NCBI GenBank assembly: GCA_013426805.1
Contig: JACDZG010000020.1
Span: 1-64,000, forward strand
Length of the DNA: 64,000 nucleotides
Direction: 5' to 3'
From: Chromatiaceae bacterium
Lineage (GTDB): Bacteria > Pseudomonadota > Gammaproteobacteria > Chromatiales > Chromatiaceae
The notes below the pieces were generated by a model. That model searched no databases. It saw only the letters and a program-made list of their open reading frames with translations, and was not told the origin of the DNA. Positions 26,920 through 37,700 of the stretch are shown here, in pieces. Both the position numbers and the translations under genes were made by a program. The number at the start of each line of letters is the position of its first letter. The stretch's first letter is position 1.

Positions 26920-28050
26920 TCCCTGACCGCGCGCCGGCGGCCGTCGCGCTCCGCCGCTGCGCGACGGCGCGCTGCGGCACTCCTCACCAACGCCTCCCGG
27001 CAGGGACGCGTGCCGCTCCCGGCGTTTTCGGTCCGCTCGTCAGTTCCTGATCCACCATTGCGACGGTCGGGTGTCGGCGAAGGGGCCTGAACGGTTACCC
27101 CAGCGGTCATCCATTGCGCACTCGGTGGGGCCCTTCCGGTTAGCGGAAGTGGGTGCAATTCGGTTAGCGTCGAGGCCTACTGATGCGGCCCGGGCGGTGA
27201 TCGAGCAGACAGTCTTTACGCGCGCCAGTGACCTGTTTGGATTGGACTGGACGGTCACCCTCAATGATCTGACCAACACCTTCTTTGAGGGGGCGGCGCG
27301 TGGCAACCCCAAGGCCCAGCGCAGACACTCCAAGGAGCAGCGCAACGACTGCCCACTGATCACCCTGGGGCTGGTGCTGGTGCTGGATGGCAGCGGCTTT
27401 GTGCGCCGCCCCCAGACCTTCGACGGCGCGGTGACCGAGGGCACGACCTTGTAAGGCATGCTGCAGGGCTTGGGGGCGCCGCGCGGCGCCCTGGTGGTAA
27501 TGGATGCCGGGATCGCGACCGCCGACCAGATTCTTTGGCTGCGTACTCAGGGTTACCGCTACTTGGTGGTCAGCCGCGAGCGCCAGCGGCAGCTCGATGC
27601 CCTCGAGGCCACGGCGCTGACGACGGCCAGTAACGAGGCGTTGACCATCCAGCGGGTGGTCGACACCCATGCTGAGGAGGTGTGGCTGTAGTGCTTTTCC
27701 GAATGCCGAGCCGGCAAGGATAAGGGGATCGCCGAGCGTTTCGCCCAGCGCTTCCAAACCGCCTTGCAAGCCCAGCATGAGGGCTTGGCGCGGCCGCGGA
27801 CCACCACGCAAATCGATAGCTCTGGGAGCGCATCGGGCGCCTGAAGGCCAAGAGTCACGGGATAGGCCAACCGACTGCATTGAGATCGATGCGGATGCAC
27901 GGGTCAGTTCGCTACGGCGATCTGCTGGGAACGTTAGCCGGTCGCCGGGACCACGTGACCCACCCCGGGGTCTACTGCCCATCAAGGCGCAGGTCGACGG
28001 CCACCTGTTCATCTCGGTGACACACGCCGATATCGCGCCTCCCGCAGCAT

Positions 28051-28416
28051 CCTTAAGGTGTCGCTGCCCTTGATGATCGTGTCGAAGACCCCGTCCGCGC
28101 CATAGCGGCCTTCGACTCGGTTTGCGACATACTATTGTTTCCGGAGTAAACACAGTACGTCGAGAATCGCCGATGGCAGTCGCACATTGCGCCAGTCGCC
28201 GGATGCGCCCTCGGCCTGATGTCAGCGCGGTCCCGTGCGAACAGGGCATATTTTCAACAGTCCTGACGGAAATTTACCTGCGAGTTCTGTAAATTTTTTG
28301 TTACAGATATACGGTTCCGCTAGGTCACAATAGCACTTTTTGAAACATTTACCAGGCTTGAATGGGCGAAATAGCCGGCGCAGCGACACTGAACCGCGCC
28401 CCTGGGCCAGAGACTT
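28051..28416. other. stretch without a recognisable gene
   Basis: Beyond the IS1634 remnant, no frame on either strand resembles a family I know. A short reverse-strand stretch around 28060-28130 (RVEGRYGADGVFDTIIKGSD) has protein-like composition but no start or end. The region becomes AT-richer from 28260 towards the promoter at 28417. Confidence 0.4.
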
Positions 28417-28433
28417 CTAGCACGCTTCTTGCT
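28417..28433 (+). promoter_or_regulatory. sigma-54-like promoter
   Basis: CTAGCACG, four bases, TTGCT: one mismatch (TAG for TGG) from YTGGCACG-N4-TTGCW with correct spacing. It is about 190 bases before the ATG at 28625. The mismatch falls in the important GG of the -24 box, so activity may be weak. Confidence 0.5.
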
Positions 28434-28624
28434 CGTAAGCGGCGATAAACGTGAACCCTAGTTGATCGTTCGGAACCTGCGTTAATATCTGCACGTGCGG
28501 TGCGGACAGGTGATCGCTTTCAGAATTCCCGGTCGCGTCGTCGTTGCCCGAGGGCGCTTGCGCGGTTGGGGACCTGCCGCGTCACTCAGGTTCCACAACT
28601 TCAACGGCATCTTGATAACACAGC

Positions 28625-31081
28625 ATGAAAAACATCATGGACCTACAATTTCTGCGCCCTCCTCAGATCGACCATCACCTTGGCACTGAGCGCTACAGGC
28701 TGAAAGCGATTGTAGCCGTAGCGGCTATGATCTCGTCCCAGATGACGGTGGAAGTGCACGCACAGGTTGACGCTAACCAATTCCAAGAGGTCAGGGGCAC
28801 GACGGGCAACCCCGTCATCGATTTTCCTGGTGAAACCTGGGGCGCCGCGTGGGGCGACCTGGATAATGACGGGTGCCCGGACCTCTGGCTAGGTATGCAC
28901 CAGTTTTCACCGACAGGACTGTTCCGTAACAACTGTCGAGGCGGTTTCACAAACGTGATCAACTCCGCGGTGGTCGATGCCGCAGAGCATTACCGTGACG
29001 ACACGCACGGAGTCGCTTGGGCGGACATAGACAACGATGGCGACGACGATCTTATCGAGGTCAGCGGCGGTGGCGCCGGAACTGCGGCTGGTTCGGACAA
29101 AGTGCTGCCGCAATGGCGTAATAACTTATTCATCAACTACGGCGGACTCCTGCGTGAGGAGGCGGAAGCCTGGGGCATCGACAACCCCCGCGCACGCTCA
29201 CGAACACCGGTATGGGTGGATTTCGACAACAACGGTTTGCTGGATATCGCGATCGGTGCTCTGCAGACAAACACCAAACAGCAACCTTCTGCGGTCTTCC
29301 GCCAGGTCTCGGGCGGTTTTCTGGAGGTCAACGCCGAAACCGGATTCGATGCCGGCAGTTGCCAGTCTGTCATGATATCTCATCTGGGTTCGCTCGGAGA
29401 GCAAGCACTGATTTGCAGCGACACCTCCAATGTGAGCAAGATCTACGATGTTTCGACAGGTCACTTTCTTGACCTGACACCGATTATTGGCCCTGCCATC
29501 TTTGCGTCCGGGCTTTTTGATCTGGCAATCGGCGACTTTAACGGTGACTTGACACCCGATGTCTTCGGCGGCGTCGCCCCGCCGAACTCGGCCATGGCGG
29601 TGAGGACCGGGCCAAATAATGACCGCATTCATGCATTACTTAATTCGGCCAGGGCAGAACAAGGATTTACATTTTCGGCACCGGGGGACGTAGAGATGGA
29701 GTTCGGGTCGAGTACCCTGCTTTCGGACATTTACCTTGGCGCCGCCGGCGTCAGGGCGCCTAGCGATTCTGATGTGGGTTTAAATGGCCCAAACCGCTAT
29801 CCCCATCACGTCAAGTTCACGCTTTCTAGCTCGAATCCCGATTTGCAAGGGATACGTCTGAACCGAACTAATGGGATTTTTGTTGGCTATGTCAACGGAA
29901 GCTGGCAAATACGCGCCATCAACGCCGGCTCGGAACTGAATATCATTGTGCAGGCGGATAGGATATCGCAGCCCGCTGCCATCGGCGCTGTTGGCCTCAC
30001 TCAGGGCGGAATGGCTGCACCGATTTTCTTCGAAAACCAACATGGCTCGCTTGTGAAGCGGAGTGCAGCCGACACCTTCAGCGAGACGCAGTCTGCGGTC
30101 CAAACATACGCCCGGTCGCTCGTCGCCGGTGACTTCGACAACGACATGGACCTGGACCTCTACGTCGGGTCCAGCGGCCGCGTAGCCAACGTCACAAATT
30201 TGCTGTTCGACAACCAGGGTAAGGGGACCTTCAGTTTGGCTCCAAGCGCTGGTGGTGCAGCCGGCGACCTGCTGGGCCGAACCGACTCAGTGACCACGGT
30301 GGACTATGATCAAGATGGTTTTCTTGATTTATTCGTAACCCAAGGGCGGTACCCCGGTCCATTTTCCTACGTCGGACAGCATCAATTATTTCGCAATCGC
30401 GGAAATGAAAACCATTGGATTCTTATCAACCTGGAGGGAATCGAGTCCAATCGGGACGGGATTGGCGCCGTAATCTATGCAACTACCCCGGACGGCAAGA
30501 TCCAAATGCGCGAGCAGAGCAATGGCGTACATCGATACGTCCAAAACCATGTCCAGACGCATTTTGGTCTTGCCGGAAACGCGAAGGTCGACCTGGATGT
30601 CTTCTGGCCCAGTGGAACTGTCGACACCTTCGCAGGGTTGAATGCTGATCAAGTTCTTAATCTTGTTGAAGGCAGCGGGGATCGCAGCGGGGCCACCCAA
30701 CCTGCGTGCAATAAACCGGACTATAATCAAGCCACCGAAGCCGGCGTCTTCCTTTGGAAAGACTGCGGCACCAATCAGTGGCATATCCGAGCGACCGCGG
30801 GCGACCATTCGGTAACCTACCGCGGTAGCTTGACATCTGACGCGCCATTCTTGAGTTTGACCGGGTCTTCTTTTGAAGCAACGGACCGACTCCCGCCCGA
30901 TTTCGTCATGAACGTCACCAACTCGAGACAAGACGGAATCGATTTCACCATCGCCGACAATGCCCAGGTATGCTTAAGGATGAGCGCACCTGCCAACACC
31001 GAAGTCATCGCGGGGTCCAATCGTGTGAGTCTCGGCACTTCGGTGGGCATACCGGATATCGATTCTTGCGCGACACCGTAA
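28625..31081 (+). CDS. exported FG-GAP / ASPIC-UnbV propeller protein with C-terminal four-Cys module
   Basis: An 818-residue protein. The signal region ends near residue 46 (VEVHAQ). FG-GAP calcium-loop repeats follow: WGDLDNDGCPDLWLG, WADIDNDGDDDLIEV, VDFDNNGLLDIAIG, GDFNGDLTPDVFGG, GDFDNDMDLDLYVG and VDYDQDGFLDLFVTQ. The lineage-specific beta domain lies between about 345 and 460 (IFVGYVNGSWQIRAI). ASPIC/UnbV lies at about 594-670 (NLEGIESNRDGIGAVIYATT, then THFGLAGN). The four-Cys module is at about 694-816 (CNKPDYNQ, FLWKDCGTNQW, DSC). ATG 28625 and 28634 are both possible starts. It probably assembles at the cell surface; no anchor motif is seen. Confidence 0.85.
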   Translation: MKNIMDLQFLRPPQIDHHLGTERYRLKAIVAVAAMISSQMTVEVHAQVDANQFQEVRGTTGNPVIDFPGETWGAAWGDLDNDGCPDLWLGMHQFSPTGLFRNNCRGGFTNVINSAVVDAAEHYRDDTHGVAWADIDNDGDDDLIEVSGGGAGTAAGSDKVLPQWRNNLFINYGGLLREEAEAWGIDNPRARSRTPVWVDFDNNGLLDIAIGALQTNTKQQPSAVFRQVSGGFLEVNAETGFDAGSCQSVMISHLGSLGEQALICSDTSNVSKIYDVSTGHFLDLTPIIGPAIFASGLFDLAIGDFNGDLTPDVFGGVAPPNSAMAVRTGPNNDRIHALLNSARAEQGFTFSAPGDVEMEFGSSTLLSDIYLGAAGVRAPSDSDVGLNGPNRYPHHVKFTLSSSNPDLQGIRLNRTNGIFVGYVNGSWQIRAINAGSELNIIVQADRISQPAAIGAVGLTQGGMAAPIFFENQHGSLVKRSAADTFSETQSAVQTYARSLVAGDFDNDMDLDLYVGSSGRVANVTNLLFDNQGKGTFSLAPSAGGAAGDLLGRTDSVTTVDYDQDGFLDLFVTQGRYPGPFSYVGQHQLFRNRGNENHWILINLEGIESNRDGIGAVIYATTPDGKIQMREQSNGVHRYVQNHVQTHFGLAGNAKVDLDVFWPSGTVDTFAGLNADQVLNLVEGSGDRSGATQPACNKPDYNQATEAGVFLWKDCGTNQWHIRATAGDHSVTYRGSLTSDAPFLSLTGSSFEATDRLPPDFVMNVTNSRQDGIDFTIADNAQVCLRMSAPANTEVIAGSNRVSLGTSVGIPDIDSCATP

Positions 31082-31190
31082 CCGACCTACCTATGGTCGT
31101 CGCCGGGGCGAGGACGTTCGACAAATCACCACGGGGATTCGACCTAGGTTGTGGGAGTCCGCCGTGAGTGAACCGCAACGTTAAGCGCGA

Positions 31191-33773
31191 TCAAGGGCGC
31201 ACCAGAACAATCGAATCATAGCGCGGCACCGTGACTTCGGAAACCGTGGCTCCGTCGTTGATTGGGTCCTGGGTGCCCTGGATACGCTTGAACCTACCCC
31301 CCAGATCGACGGTACGAACGTTCGGAGTCGCATTAACGATCACAACCGCATGATCGAAATCGCGCCGGAATACGTCAGCATTACCCTCGAACACGTACAC
31401 GGAGTCAACCCAGATTTCGGTGTTTTCCCGACCGACAAGGAACCGGACCGGAAAATTTCCTGTAGTCGAGGCGGTAAAGGTGAACACTTGCCTACTCCAC
31501 GTATCAGGAACCGTAAATTCCTGGCTCGCTGCACCTATGGATACTTGAAGTTCACGGATAACGCTGGACTTCACGCTGAAGGCCAAGGTGTACTGCCTGC
31601 CGGCGACCACACTGATGTTCGCACTCTTGGCAATGGCGCCACTCTTCGCTTTCGTATACTGCAGGTGCCTGCTGATGTACAGCGCCCCAGCGCCGTCCAG
31701 GCGGTTGGCTTCAGCAGTGTCGCCACGCACCGAGAGGTTGACGCCGCTCCAACCCGTTATGCCTGAGTCGAAGGTACCGTTTGGCAGCAGACTGCGCTCC
31801 GGAGCAAAGGCAACCGGGTCGTAGACGCGATAGCGCGGCCCTAACGGAAAACCCATCCAACCGCTATGACTACGGATCGAAGACTCGTCCTGCGGGTTTG
31901 ATGTGATCGCCTGCCCGAAGGTTGAAGATCCAGGTACGACATCGACCGCATACTCATCCCACCAAGGGTCGACGACATGCCAGTTCATCTGACCGTAGTA
32001 GCCGTCACCCATCAACATCAGGCCGTATCCGAAGCGGAACCTCGAGTTATCCGGAGGCGCCTCGGTGACGCTCGGATAGAGCTTGGTCGGCATCTTATTG
32101 AGCCCCTCAGAGTAACGTGGGCCAACGAGACCTCGGTGCATATGAACGCTGTAGGCCGACATGTTGGCGTTAATAACCTGGTAATCTGGAGTAGGACCCG
32201 GTTCCAGATTGAATTGGGGCCAACCTTCCAACTGAGTTCCATTCAACGTGGTATAGCCTCGGCTTTCACCAACGCCGCCTACTACGACCAGGTTCGGCAG
32301 TCGCTCACGTACCATCTCGTAGAAGGCATTGAGCCCTTCGCCCCATAAGTTCTCACCGGTAGATGAGATCCCGTCGTCTCGCACGAGATCATTATCGACA
32401 TCCGGGGTTTTACCGTGGCCTGAATCCGAAAGGAAATGAAAATCGGAATCGAAGAGAATCCCCTCCAGCTTGACTTGCGAAGGAACTCCATTATGATCCT
32501 TCATGTAATTCGCAGCCAACCAGTCGGCCATCACCTCATTGAGCCGACGCCCGTTGGAGTCTCTTGGACAAGTCGTACTCTGATTGTAGACCCAGATCTC
32601 AGGTTCCAGGGCATCACCATTGCCAATTACATGTTCAGCGACGATTGCGCCCGCCGGATGGGGCATCGCCGTCGACTTGAAGCCTCTGCGCTCTAGGGTC
32701 AGAGTTTTCTTAGTGGTGTCCCGGGCGATGACTTTTGCGTGCTCGGCATTGACGAACGCCCCTGCTCCGCCATCGTAGATGACAAGGTCGCGCCCGACGG
32801 TGAACCGCGACGCATCAGCCACCATCAAGGTTGTGGTGTTGGCAGCGATGGCGCTGATTAGCCTGGTCCCCGGTGCATACAGCCAGTGACCCGCGAAGAC
32901 CTGGCACCCCGCTGTGGCTGGCCCGGTCTCTGCGAAGGGCATTCCGTTTCCCTGTCCGCATGGGTCCTTTTCCACAAAGCCTTGATAAGCAAGCGCAGAA
33001 TGGATGCGCAGGCCCATCGTTCCGGGGTTAATCGCCTGGACTTCGCTTAGCCATTGAAATCTCATCGGCTTAAGTGCGATCATGTTATACTTGGAGAACT
33101 GCTCGGCCGAGCCGATTTGCTTTATAGAGCCGGTCGTGATACGCGGGAATGGTCTTTCACCCAGATCAGAGTCGGTGACCAACTCAACGCTGTCAGTCGT
33201 GTCCGCGTCTTCCAGATAGGAATGGCCACAAGGGTCCATGGTGCGCAGATCCACAGGGGAACTGACCGGGGTTCGGTTCGGACCGACCAGCAGTCGGTTA
33301 GCGGGCGAAGTGAGGCTCACGCAGACCGGCGCGCCGGGCGGAAACGCGAACTTGAAAGCATCTTTGCCTTGATTGTTGGCATATAATGTGAAGTTGACTT
33401 TCGCGGGGTCGCTGTTGTCCACAATATCGTTCAATTCAAGATACGACCCAACCACTTGATCGGCTGACTGAGGGCTCGTCACCGATCCGACATAGGTGAG
33501 CATCTCGGCGCTACCGCCTCCGTGAACGGACATGTTCCAAGTATCATTCACGCAATCCCGCCAGAGCAGGACGGTCGGCTCATAACTTCCTGATGCGGGC
33601 GGCTCGCCGCAGGCGTCGACTGCAGCCGCAGCGTTTGCGCTGAGCAAGCCGTTGGTACCAACCATGACGCCAGCAACCAGCAACCGCCTGATAGCGTTAA
33701 AAACCTTCGTATGCTGTGACGCACGCAGCAGGTTTCCAGTTGAGTTGGCGATCGTGGAATACTGGATTTTCAT
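31191..33773 (-). CDS. exported four-Cys-module + glycosidase-like + CBM-like protein (paralogue 3)
   Basis: An 860-residue third member of the family at 5131 and 20235. It has a signal region (VAGVMVGTNGLLSANAAAA), module (CGEPPASG, LLWRDCVNDTW, MDPC) and barrel-like region (FDSDFHFL, DVDNDLVRDDG, NGTQLEGWPQFN, DPWWDEYAVD). A CBM-like jelly roll follows (SLLPNGTFDSGITGW to IWVDSVYVFEG), then the C-terminal beta domain (SIVLVRP). I chose ATG 33773 because homology to paralogue 2 begins there (the shared QHT-x-FNAI stretch); the open frame runs 39 codons further up without support. A convergent propeller gene ends 109 bases away. Function is inferred only. Confidence 0.75.
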   Translation of the reverse strand: MKIQYSTIANSTGNLLRASQHTKVFNAIRRLLVAGVMVGTNGLLSANAAAAVDACGEPPASGSYEPTVLLWRDCVNDTWNMSVHGGGSAEMLTYVGSVTSPQSADQVVGSYLELNDIVDNSDPAKVNFTLYANNQGKDAFKFAFPPGAPVCVSLTSPANRLLVGPNRTPVSSPVDLRTMDPCGHSYLEDADTTDSVELVTDSDLGERPFPRITTGSIKQIGSAEQFSKYNMIALKPMRFQWLSEVQAINPGTMGLRIHSALAYQGFVEKDPCGQGNGMPFAETGPATAGCQVFAGHWLYAPGTRLISAIAANTTTLMVADASRFTVGRDLVIYDGGAGAFVNAEHAKVIARDTTKKTLTLERRGFKSTAMPHPAGAIVAEHVIGNGDALEPEIWVYNQSTTCPRDSNGRRLNEVMADWLAANYMKDHNGVPSQVKLEGILFDSDFHFLSDSGHGKTPDVDNDLVRDDGISSTGENLWGEGLNAFYEMVRERLPNLVVVGGVGESRGYTTLNGTQLEGWPQFNLEPGPTPDYQVINANMSAYSVHMHRGLVGPRYSEGLNKMPTKLYPSVTEAPPDNSRFRFGYGLMLMGDGYYGQMNWHVVDPWWDEYAVDVVPGSSTFGQAITSNPQDESSIRSHSGWMGFPLGPRYRVYDPVAFAPERSLLPNGTFDSGITGWSGVNLSVRGDTAEANRLDGAGALYISRHLQYTKAKSGAIAKSANISVVAGRQYTLAFSVKSSVIRELQVSIGAASQEFTVPDTWSRQVFTFTASTTGNFPVRFLVGRENTEIWVDSVYVFEGNADVFRRDFDHAVVIVNATPNVRTVDLGGRFKRIQGTQDPINDGATVSEVTVPRYDSIVLVRP

Positions 33774-34466
33774 TGTGGTGCCCCGCGGGCAAATAGATAG
33801 GAGATAGTCGGTCGTTCCGGGCCGCCGATGCTTGCCGCGTGAGCAAGAAACTGTGTAGCCATCAACCCTTGGGAGAGAGTGTAGGGACACCAGCGAAGGC
33901 GGGCTGTGATCCGCTTCCGCTTTCTCTTGCGGTCGGTGTGTACCGTGACGGCGTTTGCACTGCTGATAAGGACTGCTTGTTTCGACGAGAGAAAAGCGCT
34001 GTGGTAAGGCGGTCTCAGCCGGAGCGCATGATCAAAACACTGATGAGGAGCAGCACGGTGAAGGCAGAAAAACACGCCATTCGTGCGCCTGACGATCCGC
34101 CATAGGTGGCTGTCGGCGTGTCGAGGCGTCGGGCAAACCCCGTTGGTGCGCCGGCACGTTGGCGACCATCAGCCCGTTGACGGACTCGCGCCGCTCTGCC
34201 GGTCGCCACCGCTCGGTGTTGGGTTGCGGATGCGGTCGGGCGGACTCAACTGATGCTCGGTCAGGTAGCACCATAGCCCAAGCAATCTTCCCTCGACGAT
34301 CGAATTGGGTGAGCACCGTCTGGATCACACACCGCGCATCGGAGACACTGCGTAACCTTTCGCCTAAGTCGTGGCGTTTCGGATACGACACACATTTACT
34401 GAAATGACCGTGTCCTGCCAGGTGCTCCTCGTGCTGACTGGACCACACGCGCCGACAAAATTGCCC
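33774..34466. other. long spacer without a supported gene
   Basis: This stretch separates two divergent module genes. Short open frames exist on both strands (for example a reverse-strand frame about 34032-34448), but none shows a family pattern or ribosome-binding site I can defend. It may contain worn insertion-sequence DNA. Confidence 0.35.
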
Positions 34467-34483
34467 TTGGCACGATTCTGGCT
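34467..34483 (+). promoter_or_regulatory. sigma-54-like promoter
   Basis: TTGGCACG (34467-34474), four bases, TGGCT (34479-34483). The -24 box is perfect, and the -12 box keeps GC at the right distance with one mismatch (TGGCT for TTGCT). It lies about 280 bases before the ATG at 34764. Confidence 0.5.
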
Positions 34484-34763
34484 AAAGAAACGTAACAAGC
34501 CACTCGACGAATCGCGGTTCGTTCTTTATCAATTAAACGTGTTCGAGCGACCTTCAGTCGGGGGTAGCGAGGCAGCACAGAGCGCACCCATGCCCACAGC
34601 GCCTGTCCTCGGAAACCCGGCGACCGGCAATGAACTAAACGCCAGCCCGGAAGCCTAATTGCAGGTTCGCGACAGCGTCACGAAACATTGTGCAATCACC
34701 GGACGCCAGCGCTCTATGTATTCTTAACTTCTGTTCACTCTACTCACAGGAAGCACCTATATC

Positions 34764-37700
34764 ATGATCACAAGTCCAAGACGAGCAACCTGGCAACGAC
34801 GCTTCATGGCGTTTACCTCGCTGATCGTTATCGCCTTACTGAATGCCGCCAACGCGGGTGCGCAAATGCAGTTCGAAGACGTTTCTCAGCAGACCATGAC
34901 GAACTACAAGGGGGAATCTTACGGGGCATCCTGGGGAGACTCGAACGGCGACGGTTGGCCGGATCTCTTTGTCAATCATCATCGGGCCCGTCCGAGCCTG
35001 TTTATCAATCAGGGCGACGGCGGTTTTGAGGATCGCTGGTTCGAGGTCGACCGCTGGCGAGCGGAACCCGGGGCCGACCAGCACGGGGCGTCCTGGGCGG
35101 ATTTCGACAACGATGGCGACCAGGACTTGATCGTTTCGGCCGGTTTTGGGACCACGCTCCAATTTCTTGTAAACAATGGCGAAATCCTCACGGACAAGAC
35201 CGCTGAGTACGGCTTCAGTACCTACAATGTCGGTGGTCGCCTACCGGTTTGGGTGGATTTCACCGGCGACGGTTCACTCGATTGGGGGCTCGCAATTCTC
35301 CGCAGCACGCCGGCCCTGTTTGGCCAAGTTCCCGAACAACCGACCGCGCTGACGTTCACGCGCATGAATGCCGCAACTGGTCAAAAGTGTAAGCAGCTTC
35401 AGTATCTCCAACTGGCGGACTTGAACGCGGATGGCGACTTGGACCTGATCTGTCCGGGGCAGGATATTTTCCCCGATAAGGTCTACAGCATGACCACACC
35501 CAGCTTCACCGATATCACCGCCATCGTACCAACGGTGACTCAAGCCGTTGATTCGTTCGTCGGCGATTTCGACGGAAACTTGCAAACCGATCTGTTTGTG
35601 GTTCGGGGCTTCCAGCGCCCGAGCGGTGCGCAACTCACCGGGCAGAATAACGACGGCATCGAAGCCAGCGTCGTTTCCGGCAAGGCAAACGAAAATGGCT
35701 TTACATTCAGCACTCAAGGCGACATCAGGATTACCATTTCCTGGAACAACGGCAACCCGACCAAGGTCTTTGTCGGCTCGGAGGGCTATCGCCTGGCGGT
35801 GCAAGATAATGGAATGCTCGTCGCCAACCTCTCTCCCGCGGACCCCGGCAACATCGGTTTGATGTCGCACGACCCGGCGCGCAATCAAGGGGTTTACATC
35901 GGCTACGATCCCGAGTCTCAAGTGTGGAAGGTCATGGTCTCACCGGGCAGCAAATGGAACTATGCGTACTTCTTTGTGAATAGCACCGCGACCATCGCAG
36001 ATCTCAACTTCATCGGCCTTCAGGTTGGCGACCGGCCAATCACGCCCGCGTTTTTTTTCAATGAGGGCGGCGTCCTCACGAACCGCACCAGCGCGGCCGG
36101 GTTCGGGCCCCCGATTTCCTGCGTCAGCGGTGCTGCCGGGGACTTCGACAACGACATGGATCTCGATCTCTACCTCGTATGCCGCGGCGCGATCAGTAAC
36201 CTGAGTAACCGGCTCTATGAAAATCATGGCGACGGTACCTTCGGGCTTATCAGCGAGATCACTGGCGCTGAAGGCCCGGTCGGGCGCGGCGTCGGCCTGG
36301 GTGAGAATGTCGTGGTCGCTGATTACGACGTAGACGGGTTCCTTGATCTCTTCGTGACCAATGGCCTGGCGCTTTATCCCGAGGTCAAATTCGTCAATAA
36401 CGGCGGTACCGACAACATGTTCCGCAACCTGGGTAACGCGAACCACTGGGTTGAGCTCGATCTGGTCGGCACCACGGCGAATCGCGATGCCGTCGGGGCC
36501 AGGGTGTACGCGACAGCAGGCAGTGCCGAAAGCGGTATCGTCACGCAGTTCCGTGAGCAAAACGGCGGATACCATCGGTGGGCGCAGAATCACCAGCGGG
36601 TCCACTTCGGTTTGGGTGCCAACGCGACTGTCGACATTGAAGTGCATTGGCCAAAGCCCAGCAACCGAGTAGACATGTTTACCGGTCTGTCGGCTGATCG
36701 GCTGTACCGGATCACGGAGGGCGGTCTCGTGGAGGAAATCACGCCGACGGCCACTGTCCCGCCGTCCCCGTGCACGAAACCAACCTACAATAAGGCGACC
36801 GAGTCCGCCGTATTCCTCTGGAAAGACTGCAATGCTGGAACCTGGCAGGTGCGCGCGTCCCCCGGCGGTCGATCTTTGACACACCAAGGGAGCCTGGTGG
36901 CAACGCAGGCGTTCGACTCAGTTACCGGCGTCAGCATTGAGAGCAACGACGTCCTGGACTTCAGCACCGATCCGAGCCGCATCGACTACACACTGCAAGT
37001 CAGCGGCCAGGAAGACGGTTTCGACTTCAGGCTCCCGGCTTCGGGCACGGCCTGCTTCACGTCGACCTTACCTGCCGATAGTCCGGTCTATCTCGGCTAC
37101 GCACGGACGCCGATCTACCCGCCATTCGACTTGACTACGTTTGGTCCCTGCACCAATCTGCCGCCGCAAATTTCGGTTGTCGATATCACTGCGCAGGAAA
37201 ATGAGCCGACCGGCATGGCGGCAGTGACCGTCAGTTTGTCCAAAGCAAGCACAGCACCGGTGACTGTGTCGGTGAGCAGTGCTGATGGCACGGCAAAGGC
37301 ACCGAACGACTACACCGCAGTGCCCTCGACGGTCATCACCTTTGCCCCTGGCGAGACCAGTCAGCAAGTGAGCGTCGCCATTCAGGACGATGCGCTGGCA
37401 GAAGGTCCGGAGGACGTTCTGATCGTGCTGAGTAACCCGGTCAATGCGACGCTTGCCACCACGACGGCGAAGGTAACGATCACCGACAATGAGCCCTCGC
37501 CGTGCGGAGCGCCGACCTATGCTCCGGCAACCGAACGCGGCATCTTCTTGTGGAAAAACTGCAGCGACGGCCGCTGGCGTGCACGCATGACCACGGGAAC
37601 GCGCAAGGTGACCCATCGCGGTGCACTGCTCGCCGACCAGCCATTTGTCAACCCAACTGGTTTCAGTATCGAGGCAGTCGATACGCTGGATGTCACGTCG

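Larger units (their letters stand above)
25474..27174 (+). mobile_element. IS21-family element, internally deleted, inserted in the IS1634 transposase
   Basis: The ends are imperfect inverted repeats of about 45 bases (25474-25518 and 27130-27174). Both contain CGCTAAYCGAA, ACCCAC and an inner GCTAAC, the tandem-site layout usual for IS21 ends. The element is flanked by GCC on both sides. Taking it out with one GCC rejoins the interrupted frame as ADLPTDAARAVIEQ. Inside are a small Cys-rich protein gene, a ParB-like fragment and an istA/istB remnant. Confidence 0.7.
24901..28050 (+). pseudogene. IS1634-family transposase, broken and split by an IS21-type element
   Basis: The N-terminal part (24901-25473) reads THRLVQSSRVGGRVRQVNLPN, then LARQGV, then after a frameshift near 25262 RMAAPGSERATHRWLGEQSA. 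The frame stops where the inner element begins and resumes after 27177: AVIEQTVFTRASDLFGLDW, LNDLTNTFFEGAARGNPKAQ, CPLITLGLVLVLDGSGFVRR, GALVVMDAGIATADQILWL, YRYLVVSRERQRQ. In-frame stops lie at 27452 and 27689, with frameshifts beyond 27820 and a deletion before VDGHLFISV (about 28000). It is an inactive DDE transposase. Confidence 0.75.

Noticed and set aside
27164-28249. 361-codon - strand frame across the second half of the IS1634 relic
   Set aside because: Antisense to recognisable DDE transposase sequence; no motif of its own.
34032-34448. 138-codon - strand frame in the spacer before 34764
   Set aside because: Some transposase-like flavour, but no family I can name and no matching ends; left as an unassigned spacer.
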